NCBI RefSeq assembly: GCF_008868155.1
Contig: NZ_WBKR01000032.1
Span: forward strand, 1 to 36,888
Origin: Micromonospora sp. ALFpr18c
GTDB lineage: Bacteria; Actinomycetota; Actinomycetes; Mycobacteriales; Micromonosporaceae
DNA length: 36,888 nt
Reading direction: 5' to 3'
Shown here: positions 15,673 to 23,688 of the stretch, piece by piece
How positions within the stretch are numbered: the stretch's first letter is position 1
Layout: the number at the start of each line of letters is the position of its first letter
Made by a program: the position numbers and the translations under genes
The notes under the pieces: model-generated
Databases searched by the model: none
Seen by the model: only the letters and a program-made list of their open reading frames with translations
Told to the model about the DNA's origin: nothing

Positions 15673-17459
15673 CGGTACCCCCGGGGTGTGACCATCCGTC
15701 CGCCGACCAGCCGGGTGTCGCTGTTGCCGACCAGCACGATGCTGTACATGTCCACCACGGCCGGGTCGAGGGTGGACAGCGTGGCCAGGTGCACCCGTTC
15801 GCCGGGGCGGCTCGCGTTGCGCACCACGCCGACCGGGGTGTCCGCTGGCCGGTGCGCGGCGAGGATGCCGAGCGCCGTGCCGAGCTGCCAGTCGCGTGCC
15901 CGGCTGCGCGGGTTGTAGAACACCGTGACGAAGTCACCCTCGGCAGCCGCCGCCACCCGCCGCTCGATGACCTCCCACGGGGTGTGCAGGTCCGACAGGC
16001 TCAGGTAGGCGTGGTCATGACCCAGCGGCGCGCCGAGCAGCGCGCCGGCGGCGAGGGCGGCCGTCACCCCGGGCACGCCGATCACGTCGATCCGCTCGTC
16101 GGCGTACTCCAGGGCGGGGCTGGCCATCGCGTACACCCCGGCGTCGCCGGACCCGACCAGCGCGACCGCCCGGCCGGCGGCGGCCTCGGCGACGGCGGCG
16201 CGGGCCCGTGCCTCCTCCGCGCCCAGCCCGCTGGACAGCACCCGGGTGCCCGGACGGAGCAGGTCGCGCACCTGGTCGAGGTACTGGTCCAGGCCCACCA
16301 CCACGGCCGCGCGGCGCAGCTCGGCGACCGCGCGGGGGGTGCGCAGGTCGGCGGCGCCGGGCCCGAGCCCCACGACGGCCAGCCGGCCGCACGGCGCGTG
16401 CCGCGCCACCGCCACGGTGGCCATCGCCGACGCGGTCTTCCCCACCAGCAGCGTGGCGTCGTCGGCCCGGCCGTCCGGACCGAGCAGCGCCGCGGCCTCC
16501 GCCACGCTCGGCGTGCCGACCGCGGCGCGGACCACCTCGCTGGGGTGCGGCACGTCGATGGCCGCCAGCCGCGTCGCCGGCCAGGTCACCAGGGGTACGC
16601 CGAGCGCGTCGGCGGTGCTGCGGATGCCCGCCTCGTCGGCCTTGACGTCGGCGCTGGTCAGGCAGCGCAGGCTCGCCGGGTCGAGGCCGGCGTCGGCCAG
16701 CACCCGGTGCAGCAGCTCCGCCACCTCGGCGGCGGGTACGCCCCGACTCGCGCCCACCCCGGCGACCAGCGACGGGGGTCGCAGCACGGCGGTCCGGTCG
16801 TCGAGCGGCACCACTCGGTCGGTGACCAGCAGGCGGTACCCGGCGGCGCTGCCGGTGGTGTCGTCGGCGGCGCTGCCAGCGGTGTCGTCGGCGGCGCTGC
16901 CGGTGGTGTCGTCGGCGGTGGACTCGAAACGGGTGGCGGCGCGCACGTTCGGCGGCAGGGCGGGCAGCGGCCAGTCGGCGTCGGCGATCAGCTGGACCGG
17001 CTCGCCGTCCAGGATGGCCCGGGACACCGCGGCGACCGCGCCCCGCACGGGCCAGCCGAGGGTGTCCAGCCCCGGCAGGCCGACCGCGTCGGTGGCGGTG
17101 GTGATCACCGGCCGGGCGTCCAGCAGCGCGGCGACCTGCTCGGCGAGGGCGTTGGCCCCGCCGGCGTGCCCGCCGAGCAGGGCCACGGCGTGCCGGGCGG
17201 CCTCGTCGACGACCACCACGGCCGGGTCGGTGCGCTTGTCGTCGAGCAGCGGCGCGAGGATCCGTACCACCGCTCCGGTGGCCAGGAACGCGATCACCGC
17301 GTCGCATTCGGCCCAGGCGGTCCGCAGCGCGTCGGCGACGGTCTCCGCCTGGACCAGCCGGGCGTGCGGCCAGGCGGCGGCCAGGGTGTCGGCGTGCCGG
17401 CGGCCGGCGGCGGTGGTCGCCACCAGGCCGACGCGGGTGGTCACGGTCAGGTCGTGCAC
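15660..17459 (-). CDS. cobJ: cobalt-precorrin-5A hydrolase / precorrin-3B C17-methyltransferase fusion (CbiG-CobJ)
   Basis: A 599-residue fusion. Residues about 5-150 are the CbiG N-terminal and middle region (TTRVGLVATTAAGRRHAD; VIAFLATGAVVRILAPLL; GGHAGGANALAEQVA). A Thr/Asp/Gly/Ala linker at 183-206 is built from three 8-residue repeats. Residues about 225-345 form the CobE/CbiG C-terminal domain (VAGVGASRGVPAAEVAELL). From about 357 comes the CobJ/CbiH SAM methylase (LAVVGLGPGAADLRTPRA; VGSGDAGVYAMA; FYNPRSRARDWQL). CbiG opens the delta-lactone releasing acetaldehyde; CobJ/CbiH contracts the ring. Start GTG 17459 has GGGGAG five bases upstream and overlaps cobL by 13 bases; GTG 17444 is an alternative. 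Confidence 0.92.
   Translation of the reverse strand: MHDLTVTTRVGLVATTAAGRRHADTLAAAWPHARLVQAETVADALRTAWAECDAVIAFLATGAVVRILAPLLDDKRTDPAVVVVDEAARHAVALLGGHAGGANALAEQVAALLDARPVITTATDAVGLPGLDTLGWPVRGAVAAVSRAILDGEPVQLIADADWPLPALPPNVRAATRFESTADDTTGSAADDTAGSAADDTTGSAAGYRLLVTDRVVPLDDRTAVLRPPSLVAGVGASRGVPAAEVAELLHRVLADAGLDPASLRCLTSADVKADEAGIRSTADALGVPLVTWPATRLAAIDVPHPSEVVRAAVGTPSVAEAAALLGPDGRADDATLLVGKTASAMATVAVARHAPCGRLAVVGLGPGAADLRTPRAVAELRRAAVVVGLDQYLDQVRDLLRPGTRVLSSGLGAEEARARAAVAEAAAGRAVALVGSGDAGVYAMASPALEYADERIDVIGVPGVTAALAAGALLGAPLGHDHAYLSLSDLHTPWEVIERRVAAAAEGDFVTVFYNPRSRARDWQLGTALGILAAHRPADTPVGVVRNASRPGERVHLATLSTLDPAVVDMYSIVLVGNSDTRLVGGRMVTPRGYRWRS
16842..16913 (-). repeat. 24-bp in-frame tandem repeat, three copies, in cbiG-cobJ
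   Basis: Three 24-base units occupy 16842-16865, 16866-16889 and 16890-16913. The first and third are identical and the middle one has two substitutions. They encode three 8-residue DDTxGSAA units in the linker between the CbiG N-terminal and CobE-like domains. Copy number should vary without frameshift. Confidence 0.9.
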
Positions 17460-18793
17460 GGGCGCTCCCCGGTGAGGACGACCACCGGGTTGGTGGCCGC
17501 GAGGCGGATCGACCCGCCGGGCAGGTCGGCGAGGCGGGCGGCGGAGAGCTGGACACCCTCGACCGTGTAGCCGGCGGCGCGCAGCAGGCCCACGGCTGGT
17601 GCGACCCGGTCCAGTGCGGCCAGGGTGAGGACCACCCGCTCGGGCCGGCGGGCCGCCACGGCGGCGAGGACGTCGACGCCGCCACCGCCGACGAAGACCG
17701 CGTCCGGCTCGGGCAGCCCGGCCAGCGCCTCCGGTGCCCGTGCGGCGACGAGCCGGACGTTCACCCCGTGCGCGGCGGCGTTGGCCTGGATGGTCGCGCC
17801 GGCGCCCCGGTCCTGTTCGACGGCGAGCACGGCCGCGCCGAGCAGGGCGCACTCGATGCCGACCGAGCCGCTGCCCGCCCCGACGTCCCAGATCAACCGA
17901 CCCAGTCGGGGGCGCAGCCGGGCGACGACGAGAGCCCGCACCTCGGACTTGCTGATCATCGAGTCGCGGTGGGCGTACCGGGTCTCCGGCAGCGCCCATC
18001 CTCCGGCCGGCGCGGCGGCGGGCTGGTTGTCTACCCGCATGCCACCGGTCGCGAGGGCGGACTGACCCGCACCCGCGGTACCGACGCCGCAGCCGGTCGA
18101 TGCGGGCTCGGCGAGGCTGAGCAGGACGTGCGGGTCGGCCCAGCTCTCGGCGGCGGCCTGCTCGGGGGTCACCGCGCGGATCCGTTCCGCGTCGGTGCCC
18201 AGGTGTTCGGCGACCAGCAGGCGACGCGACCAGCCGACCAGGCCGGCGCCCAACTCCGCCGCGCCGGCACCGGGGGCGGTGAGCACCGCGACCAGCGGCA
18301 GTGCCCGGCACGCGTTCAGCGCGGCTCGGGGGTCGCGTCCGTGCGCGGTGACCACGGCGGCGCCGTCCCAGGGCAGCCCGGCGCGGGCGAACGCGGCGGC
18401 CACACTGGACACCGCCGGCACCACCCGCAGCGGCAGCCCGGCCGCGCGTAGCCGCCGGACGATGCCGAACAGGCCGGGATCCCCGCTGGCCAGCACCACG
18501 GCTGGCACCCCGGCGGCGACGGCCTCGGCCAGGCGACGCACGGCGGGGGCGAGCGGTCCGAGGGTGACGGTGTCCGCGCCGGCCGGCACGGGCACCGCGG
18601 CCAGGTGCCGGGCGGCACCCACCACCAGCCCGGCGGCGGCCAGCACGGACGCGAGGGCGGGGTGCGGCGGTGCACCGGCGGCATCCAGCCCGACCACGGT
18701 CACCGACGCCACCGGCTCGGACGGCGTCAGCGGCGCCACACGCGCGGTCCGCGTCACCGGGGGCACCGGCTCGGTCGGCGTCACCGGGGCCAC
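17447..18793 (-). CDS. cobL: precorrin-6Y C5,15-methyltransferase (CbiE-CbiT fusion)
   Basis: A 448-residue bifunctional enzyme. After a Pro/Thr/Val-rich N-terminal extension of about 30 residues, the CbiE-type SAM methylase covers about 31-230 (VTVVGLDAAG; VVLASGDPGLFGI; VPAVSSVAAAFARAGLPW). CbiT follows at about 275-445 (TRYAHRDSMISKSEVRAL; LIWDVGAGSGSVGIE; AVFVGGGG). It methylates C5 and C15 and decarboxylates the C12 side chain. GTG 18793 overlaps cbiD by 13 bases; GTG 18784 would form the GTGA junction seen elsewhere in this operon and is at least as likely. A third possible start, GTG 18739, lies in an imperfect duplicate of the same segment. Confidence 0.93.
   Translation of the reverse strand: MAPVTPTEPVPPVTRTARVAPLTPSEPVASVTVVGLDAAGAPPHPALASVLAAAGLVVGAARHLAAVPVPAGADTVTLGPLAPAVRRLAEAVAAGVPAVVLASGDPGLFGIVRRLRAAGLPLRVVPAVSSVAAAFARAGLPWDGAAVVTAHGRDPRAALNACRALPLVAVLTAPGAGAAELGAGLVGWSRRLLVAEHLGTDAERIRAVTPEQAAAESWADPHVLLSLAEPASTGCGVGTAGAGQSALATGGMRVDNQPAAAPAGGWALPETRYAHRDSMISKSEVRALVVARLRPRLGRLIWDVGAGSGSVGIECALLGAAVLAVEQDRGAGATIQANAAAHGVNVRLVAARAPEALAGLPEPDAVFVGGGGVDVLAAVAARRPERVVLTLAALDRVAPAVGLLRAAGYTVEGVQLSAARLADLPGGSIRLAATNPVVVLTGERPCTT
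18710..18793 (-). repeat. imperfect 30-bp direct repeat (54-bp period) at the cobL start
   Basis: Bases 18710-18739 and 18764-18793 match at 27 of 30 positions. Translated, they give VAPLTPSEPV and VAPVTPTEPV, each headed by a GTG codon, so the translation-start segment of cobL appears to have been duplicated in frame. Confidence 0.75.
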
Positions 18794-19932
18794 CGGCCCG
18801 AGGAGGCGACCACGCGCGCGCCGGCGAAGTCGACCATCGCCACGTCGACGGTGACCGTCGGCCCGGCGAACCGTCGCAGCACGTCGCGGACCCGCTGACA
18901 GAGCAGGTCACCGGCCGGGCCGAGTAGCCCGGCGGCCTCCCACAGCTCGTACGCGTGCCGACCGGTGTTCGCCTCGGTCACGGCGGCGACCAGCGCCGGA
19001 TCGCCACCGGCGTCGGCGGTCACCGCGCCGAGCAGCGAGAGGTCCACCGTGGAGCGGGTGTAGTGGGTCATCAGCACACCGGCGGCGAGTTTGGCCAGCT
19101 TGCCGGCCATGCCGACGAAGACCACCCCGGTCATCGCGTCACCCACGGCGGCGGTCACCGCGGCGCCGGTGAAGTCGCCGACCTCGACGAAGCAGACCTC
19201 GGGCAGGTCGGGCAGCAGCGCGCGGGCGGCCCGCTCGGTGCGCCCGCCGGTGCACAGCACCACGGTCCGTTCACCCTGGGCGGCCATCACGTGCACGGCC
19301 TGCACGACGCTGGCCCGCCAGGAGGCGGTGGAGAAGGGACGAACGACCCCGGTGGTGCCGAGGATCGAGATGCCACCGAGGATGCCGAGCCGCCGGTTGG
19401 TGGTCTTGCGGGCCATGATCTCGCCCCGGGGCACGCTGATCACCACGTGGACGCCGACCTCGCCGAGGTCGACCACCTCGGCCACCGCCTCGCCGATCAT
19501 CCGGCGGGGCGTGTCGTTGATCGCCGGGCCGCCGACCGCGAGCCCGAGGCCGGGCTTCGTGACCGTGCCCACGCCCGGCCCACCGGCCAACCGCAGACCG
19601 GGAACGTCGGCCCAGTGCACGGTCGCGGTCAACTCGGCGCCGTGGGTGACGTCCGGGTCGTCGCCGGCGTCCTTGACCACCACCGCCTCGGCGCGGGTCG
19701 GAGGGGTGCCGGTCACCTCGCACCGGGCCACCGGAAAGCGCACCCGCCGGCCGGCGGGTAGACCGATCTCCACCTCCGGCTGGGGCACACCGGTGACCAG
19801 CGCGGTGACCGCGGCCTTCGCCGCCGCCGTCGCGCAGGCGCCGGTGGTCCAGCCGGTGCGCAGCGCGGTGGGCCGGACCTTCGCGGTACGCGGCAGGTCC
19901 GGCTCGCGCAGCGGCGGCTCGGCGTACGTCAC
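18781..19932 (-). CDS. cbiD: cobalt-precorrin-5B C1-methyltransferase
   Basis: A 383-residue CbiD, the enzyme that methylates C1 in the cobalt-early (anaerobic) route and has no sequence relation to the other SAM methylases around it. Family marks are LRTGWTTGACATAAAKAA near the N-terminus, VKDAGDDPDVTHGAE, PAINDTPRRMIGEAV, ILGTTGVVRPFST, and FVGMAGKLAKLAAGVLMTH in the C-terminal half. GTG 19932 shares a GTGA with the cobM stop. In an aerobic pathway this step would use CobF, which is absent from this window, supporting an anaerobic-type logic. Confidence 0.95.
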   Translation of the reverse strand: MTYAEPPLREPDLPRTAKVRPTALRTGWTTGACATAAAKAAVTALVTGVPQPEVEIGLPAGRRVRFPVARCEVTGTPPTRAEAVVVKDAGDDPDVTHGAELTATVHWADVPGLRLAGGPGVGTVTKPGLGLAVGGPAINDTPRRMIGEAVAEVVDLGEVGVHVVISVPRGEIMARKTTNRRLGILGGISILGTTGVVRPFSTASWRASVVQAVHVMAAQGERTVVLCTGGRTERAARALLPDLPEVCFVEVGDFTGAAVTAAVGDAMTGVVFVGMAGKLAKLAAGVLMTHYTRSTVDLSLLGAVTADAGGDPALVAAVTEANTGRHAYELWEAAGLLGPAGDLLCQRVRDVLRRFAGPTVTVDVAMVDFAGARVVASSGRWPR

Positions 19933-20762
19933 GGTGTGCCTGCCTCCCCGGCGCGGGCGCCGCTCTGGCGGCGCAACTCGGCGCGGGCGGCCGGCTCGGC
20001 CCGGCGGAAGGTGTGGAAGTGCCCGGGGTGGTAGAGGTGCGAACGGGTGCCCTCGGCGGCGAGCGCCGGCCCGACCAGGAACAGGGTGTGCTTCCACAGC
20101 TTGTGCTGCTTGACCGTCGCCTCCAGGGTGCCGACGGTGCAGCGCACCACCAGCTCGTCGGGCCAGGTCGCCTGGTACGCCACGACGGCCGGGGTGTCCG
20201 CCGGGTAGCCGCCGGCCAGCAGCTCGGCCTGCACCTGCCCGGAGCGGGCGGCGGAGAGGAACAGCGCCATGGTGGTGCCGTGCCGGGCGAAGTCGCGGAC
20301 CCGTTCGCCGGGCGGCATCGGGGTCTTGCCACCTTCGAGGCGGGTGAGGATCACCGACTGGGCGACCTCGGGCACGGTCAGCTCCCGCCCGACGATCGCC
20401 GCGACGGCGGTGAACGAGGACACCCCGGGCACGATCTCGACGGCCAGGCCGAGCGCCCGGCACAGGTCGAGCTGCTCCTGCACGGCACCCCAGAGCGCCG
20501 GGTCGCCGGAGTGGATGCGGGCCACCCTCAGCCCCTGCTCGGCCGCCCGCTGGTAGAGCGGCAGCACCCCCTCGATGGGCAGCTGCGACGAGTCGACGAT
20601 CTCCGCGTCGGGGCGGGCGTGGTCGAGGACGTCGGCGTGCACGAGGCTGGCCGCCCAGATCACGACGTCCGCCTCGGCGATCACCCGGGCGGCCCGCAGG
20701 GTCAGCAGGTCCGCCGCGCCCGGGCCGGCCCCGACGAACCACACCTTGCCGTCGCTGGTCAC
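19929..20762 (-). CDS. cobM: precorrin-4 C11-methyltransferase
   Basis: A 277-residue SAM-dependent methylase of the CobM/CbiF family. It begins VWFVGAGPGAADLLTLRAA, followed by IWAASLVHADVL, ARIHSGDPALWGAVQEQ, EIVPGVSSFTAVAAIVGREL, SVILTRLEGGKTPMPP and VVAYQATWPDE, all characteristic of C11 methylation. GTG 20762 overlaps the cobI stop and its own stop overlaps the cbiD start, each by four bases. The C-terminal 20 residues are Ala/Arg/Gly-rich and beyond the normal fold. It acts right after ring contraction by CobJ. Confidence 0.95.
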   Translation of the reverse strand: MTSDGKVWFVGAGPGAADLLTLRAARVIAEADVVIWAASLVHADVLDHARPDAEIVDSSQLPIEGVLPLYQRAAEQGLRVARIHSGDPALWGAVQEQLDLCRALGLAVEIVPGVSSFTAVAAIVGRELTVPEVAQSVILTRLEGGKTPMPPGERVRDFARHGTTMALFLSAARSGQVQAELLAGGYPADTPAVVAYQATWPDELVVRCTVGTLEATVKQHKLWKHTLFLVGPALAAEGTRSHLYHPGHFHTFRRAEPAARAELRRQSGARAGEAGTP

Positions 20763-21625
20763 AGCTTTCCTCCTCGATGGTGGCGGCGGGCGGGGACCAG
20801 CAGCGTCGACAGGTACGGCAGGTCGTGCTCGGTGTCGTCGACTCCGCCGACGTGTTCGCCGGGCAGGCCGAGACTGCGGCCGAGAACGGCGTCGTCGAGC
20901 CGGCCCTGTCGGCGCAGCTCGGCGAGCAGTTCCGGATGCCGCCGCCAGCCCTTGTAGGCGACCACGGTGCCCGGCCCGGCGAGGGCGTCGGCGAACAGCG
21001 CCAGCCCGGCGGTGGCCGGCAGCAGGGTCAGCGGTTCGCGTCCCTCGCAGAGCGGGATGCCGCTGCGCGCGGCCAGCTCCTGCATGGCGGTGACGCCGGG
21101 CACGGTCGCCACCCGCACCGCCGGTCGCAGCGCCCGCACGCTCTGCGCCAGGTAGCCGAAGGTGGAGTAGACGTTCGGGTCACCGATGGTGGCGAACGCC
21201 AGCGACCGTCCGCCCGCGTCGACCGCCTCGGCCACCACCCGCGCGGCGGCGTCCCAGGCCGCCGCCCGTCGGGCGGTCACCCCACCCCGGTCGTCCAGGG
21301 CGAACGGCAGCCGCCGCACCCGGTCCGGGTCGACGTAGGACCGCACGGTCGCCTCCGCGCGCCCGGCGTCCGCGCCCGCCGTGGACCCGGTCGCCACGTC
21401 CGCGCCCGCCGTGGACCCGGTCGCCACGCCCGCGCCCGGCGGGGGCGGACCCGCGGTCGCGGTCGGCCCGAATCGATCCGCCATGACGGGTACGAAGACA
21501 ACGTCGGCCTCACGCAGGACCCGCACGGCCTTGACGGTGAGCAGTTCCGGGTCGCCGGGTCCGACGCCGACCCCGGTCAGCGTGGCGTCGGTCGACCCGG
21601 CGGCTCGACGGGTGCCCGCGCTCAT
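20759..21625 (-). CDS. cobI: precorrin-2 C20-methyltransferase
   Basis: A 288-residue SAM methylase: LTGVGVGPGDPELLTVKAVRVL and VVFVPV near the N-terminus, then FATIGDPNVYSTFGYL, ATVPGVTAMQELAARSGIPLCEG and VVAYKGWRRHPEL. It adds the C20 methyl group, the second pathway-specific methylation after CobA. A 35-residue Gly/Ala/Thr-rich insertion (about 56-92) with a duplicated VATGSTAGAD unit interrupts the usual fold between VMADRFGP and RAEATVRSYV. ATG 21625 is inside an ATGA shared with cobB. The frame stays open upstream of 21625, but no homology lies there. Confidence 0.93.
   Translation of the reverse strand: MSAGTRRAAGSTDATLTGVGVGPGDPELLTVKAVRVLREADVVFVPVMADRFGPTATAGPPPPGAGVATGSTAGADVATGSTAGADAGRAEATVRSYVDPDRVRRLPFALDDRGGVTARRAAAWDAAARVVAEAVDAGGRSLAFATIGDPNVYSTFGYLAQSVRALRPAVRVATVPGVTAMQELAARSGIPLCEGREPLTLLPATAGLALFADALAGPGTVVAYKGWRRHPELLAELRRQGRLDDAVLGRSLGLPGEHVGGVDDTEHDLPYLSTLLVPARRHHRGGKL
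21368..21427 (-). repeat. 30-bp in-frame direct repeat, two perfect copies, in cobI
   Basis: Bases 21368-21397 and 21398-21427 are identical, with a partial third copy continuing to about 21440. They encode two copies of the 10-residue unit VATGSTAGAD in an insertion that normal cobI products lack. Confidence 0.9.
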
Positions 21626-22974
21626 CGGCACGCCTCGACGAGGCGGCGGGCGGCGTCCGGGTGGCCGGCCCAGTGGGTGTGCAGGTAGGACGCGTGCACA
21701 CGGCCGGCGACGAAGCCGTGCGCGGTGTCGTTCCAGCGCCACGCCGGCACGTCGCCGTGCTGCGGGTCGGTGGTGGTGCGGTGGAACTCGTGGCCGCGTA
21801 CCGGCTCGCCCGCGGAGGCCACCGGGGAGTCGGTGACGGCCAGCGCCTGCCGGTAGCCGAGGGTGAGCCGGCCGGTCATCCGGGCGGTCAGGTCCAGCCG
21901 GCCGCACATCGGCACACCGTCCAGGGACCGTCCCAGGTAGAGCAGCCCCGCGCACTCGGCCACGATCGGCCCGTCGAAGTCGGCCAGGTCGGCGCGCAGC
22001 GTGGCGTTGGCGGCCAGCGCCTGGGCGTACGCCTCGGGGAAGCCGCCGCCGATCACCACCGCGCGGGTGCCGGTGGGCAGTGCCGGGTCACGCAGCGGGT
22101 CGACGGTGACCACGTCCGCGCCGGCGGCGGTGAGCAGTTCGGCGGTCTCCGCGTACGAGAAGGTGAAGGCCGGACCACCGGCGAGCGCGACCAGCGGTCG
22201 CTCGGTGTCGGCCGGCCCGCCGACGGCGGCGACCGGATCCCAGGCCGGGGCGGTCAGTGGCCCGGCGGTGCGGGCCAGGGCGAGCACCGCGTCCAGGTCC
22301 ACGGTGGCCTCGACCAGTTCGGCGAGCGCGGTGACGATCGCGAGAGACTCGGGTGCCCGCTCGGCCACCGGCACCAGCCCGAGGTGTCGGGCCGGCGCGG
22401 CCACCTCGGCGGCGCGGGTGACCGCCCCGAGCACCGGTACGTCCACCTCGGCGAGGGCGTCGCGCAGCAGCGTCTCGTGTCGGGGTGAGCCGACCCGGTT
22501 GAGGATCACGCCGCCGATCCGCACCGAGGGGTCGAAGCCGGCCATGCCCAGTGTCAGCGCGGCGGCCGAGCGGCCCTGCGCGGTGGTGTCGAGCACCAGC
22601 AGCACGGGCGCGTCGATGAGCCGGGCGACGTGCGCGGTGGAGGCGAAGTCGCGGCGGCCGACCGCGCCGTCGTGCAGGCCCATCACGCCCTCCACCACGG
22701 CGATGTCGGCGGGTGTGGGGAGGCTCGCGCCGTGGCGCAGCAGCGGCGCGATGCGCTCGGCGCCGACCAGGAACGGGTCGAGGTTGCGCCCGGGGCGTCC
22801 GGCGGCGAGCGCGTGGTAGCCGGGGTCGATGTAGTCCGGGCCGACCTTGTGTGGGCTGACCGTCAGGCCACGGCGGCGCAGCGCGGCGAGCAGCCCGGTG
22901 GCGACGGTGGTCTTGCCGTGGCCGCTGGCCGGCGCGGCGATCACCACCCGGGGCAGCGCCCAGTGCGTGCTCAC
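21622..22974 (-). CDS. cobB: cobyrinate a,c-diamide synthase
   Basis: A 450-residue two-domain amidotransferase. The N-terminal ATPase domain has the P-loop VIAAPASGHGKTTVATGL, then KVGPDYIDPGYH and VVEGVMGLHDGAVG. The C-terminal class I glutaminase-like domain has VIGGGFPEAYA and AECAGLLYLGRSL with the catalytic Cys, then RGHEFHRTT. It amidates the a and c carboxylates of (cob)yrinate using glutamine and ATP. GTG 22974 forms a GTGA with the cobO stop; the open frame runs further upstream but overlaps cobO. This CobB/CbiA enzyme serves either pathway variant. Confidence 0.95.
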   Translation of the reverse strand: MSTHWALPRVVIAAPASGHGKTTVATGLLAALRRRGLTVSPHKVGPDYIDPGYHALAAGRPGRNLDPFLVGAERIAPLLRHGASLPTPADIAVVEGVMGLHDGAVGRRDFASTAHVARLIDAPVLLVLDTTAQGRSAAALTLGMAGFDPSVRIGGVILNRVGSPRHETLLRDALAEVDVPVLGAVTRAAEVAAPARHLGLVPVAERAPESLAIVTALAELVEATVDLDAVLALARTAGPLTAPAWDPVAAVGGPADTERPLVALAGGPAFTFSYAETAELLTAAGADVVTVDPLRDPALPTGTRAVVIGGGFPEAYAQALAANATLRADLADFDGPIVAECAGLLYLGRSLDGVPMCGRLDLTARMTGRLTLGYRQALAVTDSPVASAGEPVRGHEFHRTTTDPQHGDVPAWRWNDTAHGFVAGRVHASYLHTHWAGHPDAARRLVEACR

Positions 22975-23582
22975 CACTCGATGCCCTTCTGGCCCTTCTG
23001 GCCGGCGTCCATCGGGTGCTTGACCTTGGTCAGCTCGGCCACCAGGTCGGCGGCGGCGACCAGACGCGGGTCGGCGTCCCGGCCGGTGATCACCACATGT
23101 TGGAAGCCGGGCCGGTCGGCCAGGGTGGCGACGACCTCGTCGACGTCCACCCAGCCCCACGTCATCGGGTAGGTGAACTCGTCCAGCACGTACAGCCCGT
23201 AACGCTCGGCGGCCAGGTCGCGCTGGATCTGCCGCCAGCCCTCCAGGGCGTCGGCGGCGTGGTCGGCGTCGCCGCCGCGCTGGATCCAGGACCAGCCCTC
23301 GCCCATCTTGTGCCAGGCCACCGGCGCGCCCTGGCCGGTACGCTCGTGCACCTCGCCGAGCGCCCGGAAGGCGGTCTCCTCACCCACCCGCCACTTGGCG
23401 CTCTTGACGAACTGGAACACCCCGACCGGCATGCCGGCGGTCCACGCCCGCAACGCCAACCCGAAGGCCGCCGTCGACTTTCCCTTCATCTGTCCGGTGT
23501 GGACCATCAGCAGTGGCCGGTGTCGTCGCTGCCGGGTCGTCAACCCGTCAGCAGGCACGTGACTCGGCTGTCCCTGCGGCAT
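22971..23582 (-). CDS. cobO: corrinoid adenosyltransferase
   Basis: A 203-residue CobO/BtuR-family enzyme that transfers adenosyl from ATP to the reduced corrinoid. It shows the P-loop-like MVHTGQMKGKSTAAFGLALRA, FVKSAKWRVGEE, YVLDEFTYPMTWGWVDV, HVVITGRDADPRLVAAADLVAELTKVKHP and the typical QKGIEW end. ATG 23582 is preferred over 23588 because GGGGAG lies six bases upstream of it. This is the first gene of the ten-gene operon. The 106-base upstream gap holds a large palindrome and no recognisable cobalamin riboswitch. Confidence 0.95.
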   Translation of the reverse strand: MPQGQPSHVPADGLTTRQRRHRPLLMVHTGQMKGKSTAAFGLALRAWTAGMPVGVFQFVKSAKWRVGEETAFRALGEVHERTGQGAPVAWHKMGEGWSWIQRGGDADHAADALEGWRQIQRDLAAERYGLYVLDEFTYPMTWGWVDVDEVVATLADRPGFQHVVITGRDADPRLVAAADLVAELTKVKHPMDAGQKGQKGIEW

Positions 23583-23607
23583 CAGCATCTCCCCATCCCG
23601 CGGACGT

Positions 23608-23687
23608 TCCCGCGATCTTGCAGCTTCTGTTGGTCATATGCGCGCTTCGCCCCGTTATGCCGCGACAGAAAGTGCACGATCGCGGGA
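23608..23687. terminator. 80-base imperfect palindrome between the pfkB-like gene and cobO
   Basis: Arms of 22 bases (23608-23629 and 23666-23687) match at 19 positions. They run TCCCGCGATC on the outside to TTCTG on the inside and enclose a 36-base loop. It begins one base after the kinase stop and ends about 26 bases before the cobO start. It may act as a terminator for the sugar operon; it also looks like a dispersed intergenic palindromic element. No U-tract is present. Confidence 0.6.
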
Positions 23688-23688
23688 G

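Noticed and set aside
15660..18911. Single 1083-residue protein through cbiG-cobJ and cobL
   Set aside because: Only the part after 17459 shows homology; upstream it is an out-of-frame shadow of cobL.
23583..23688. Cobalamin riboswitch upstream of cobO
   Set aside because: The gap is only 106 bases and is occupied by a palindrome; no B12-box-like segment was recognised.
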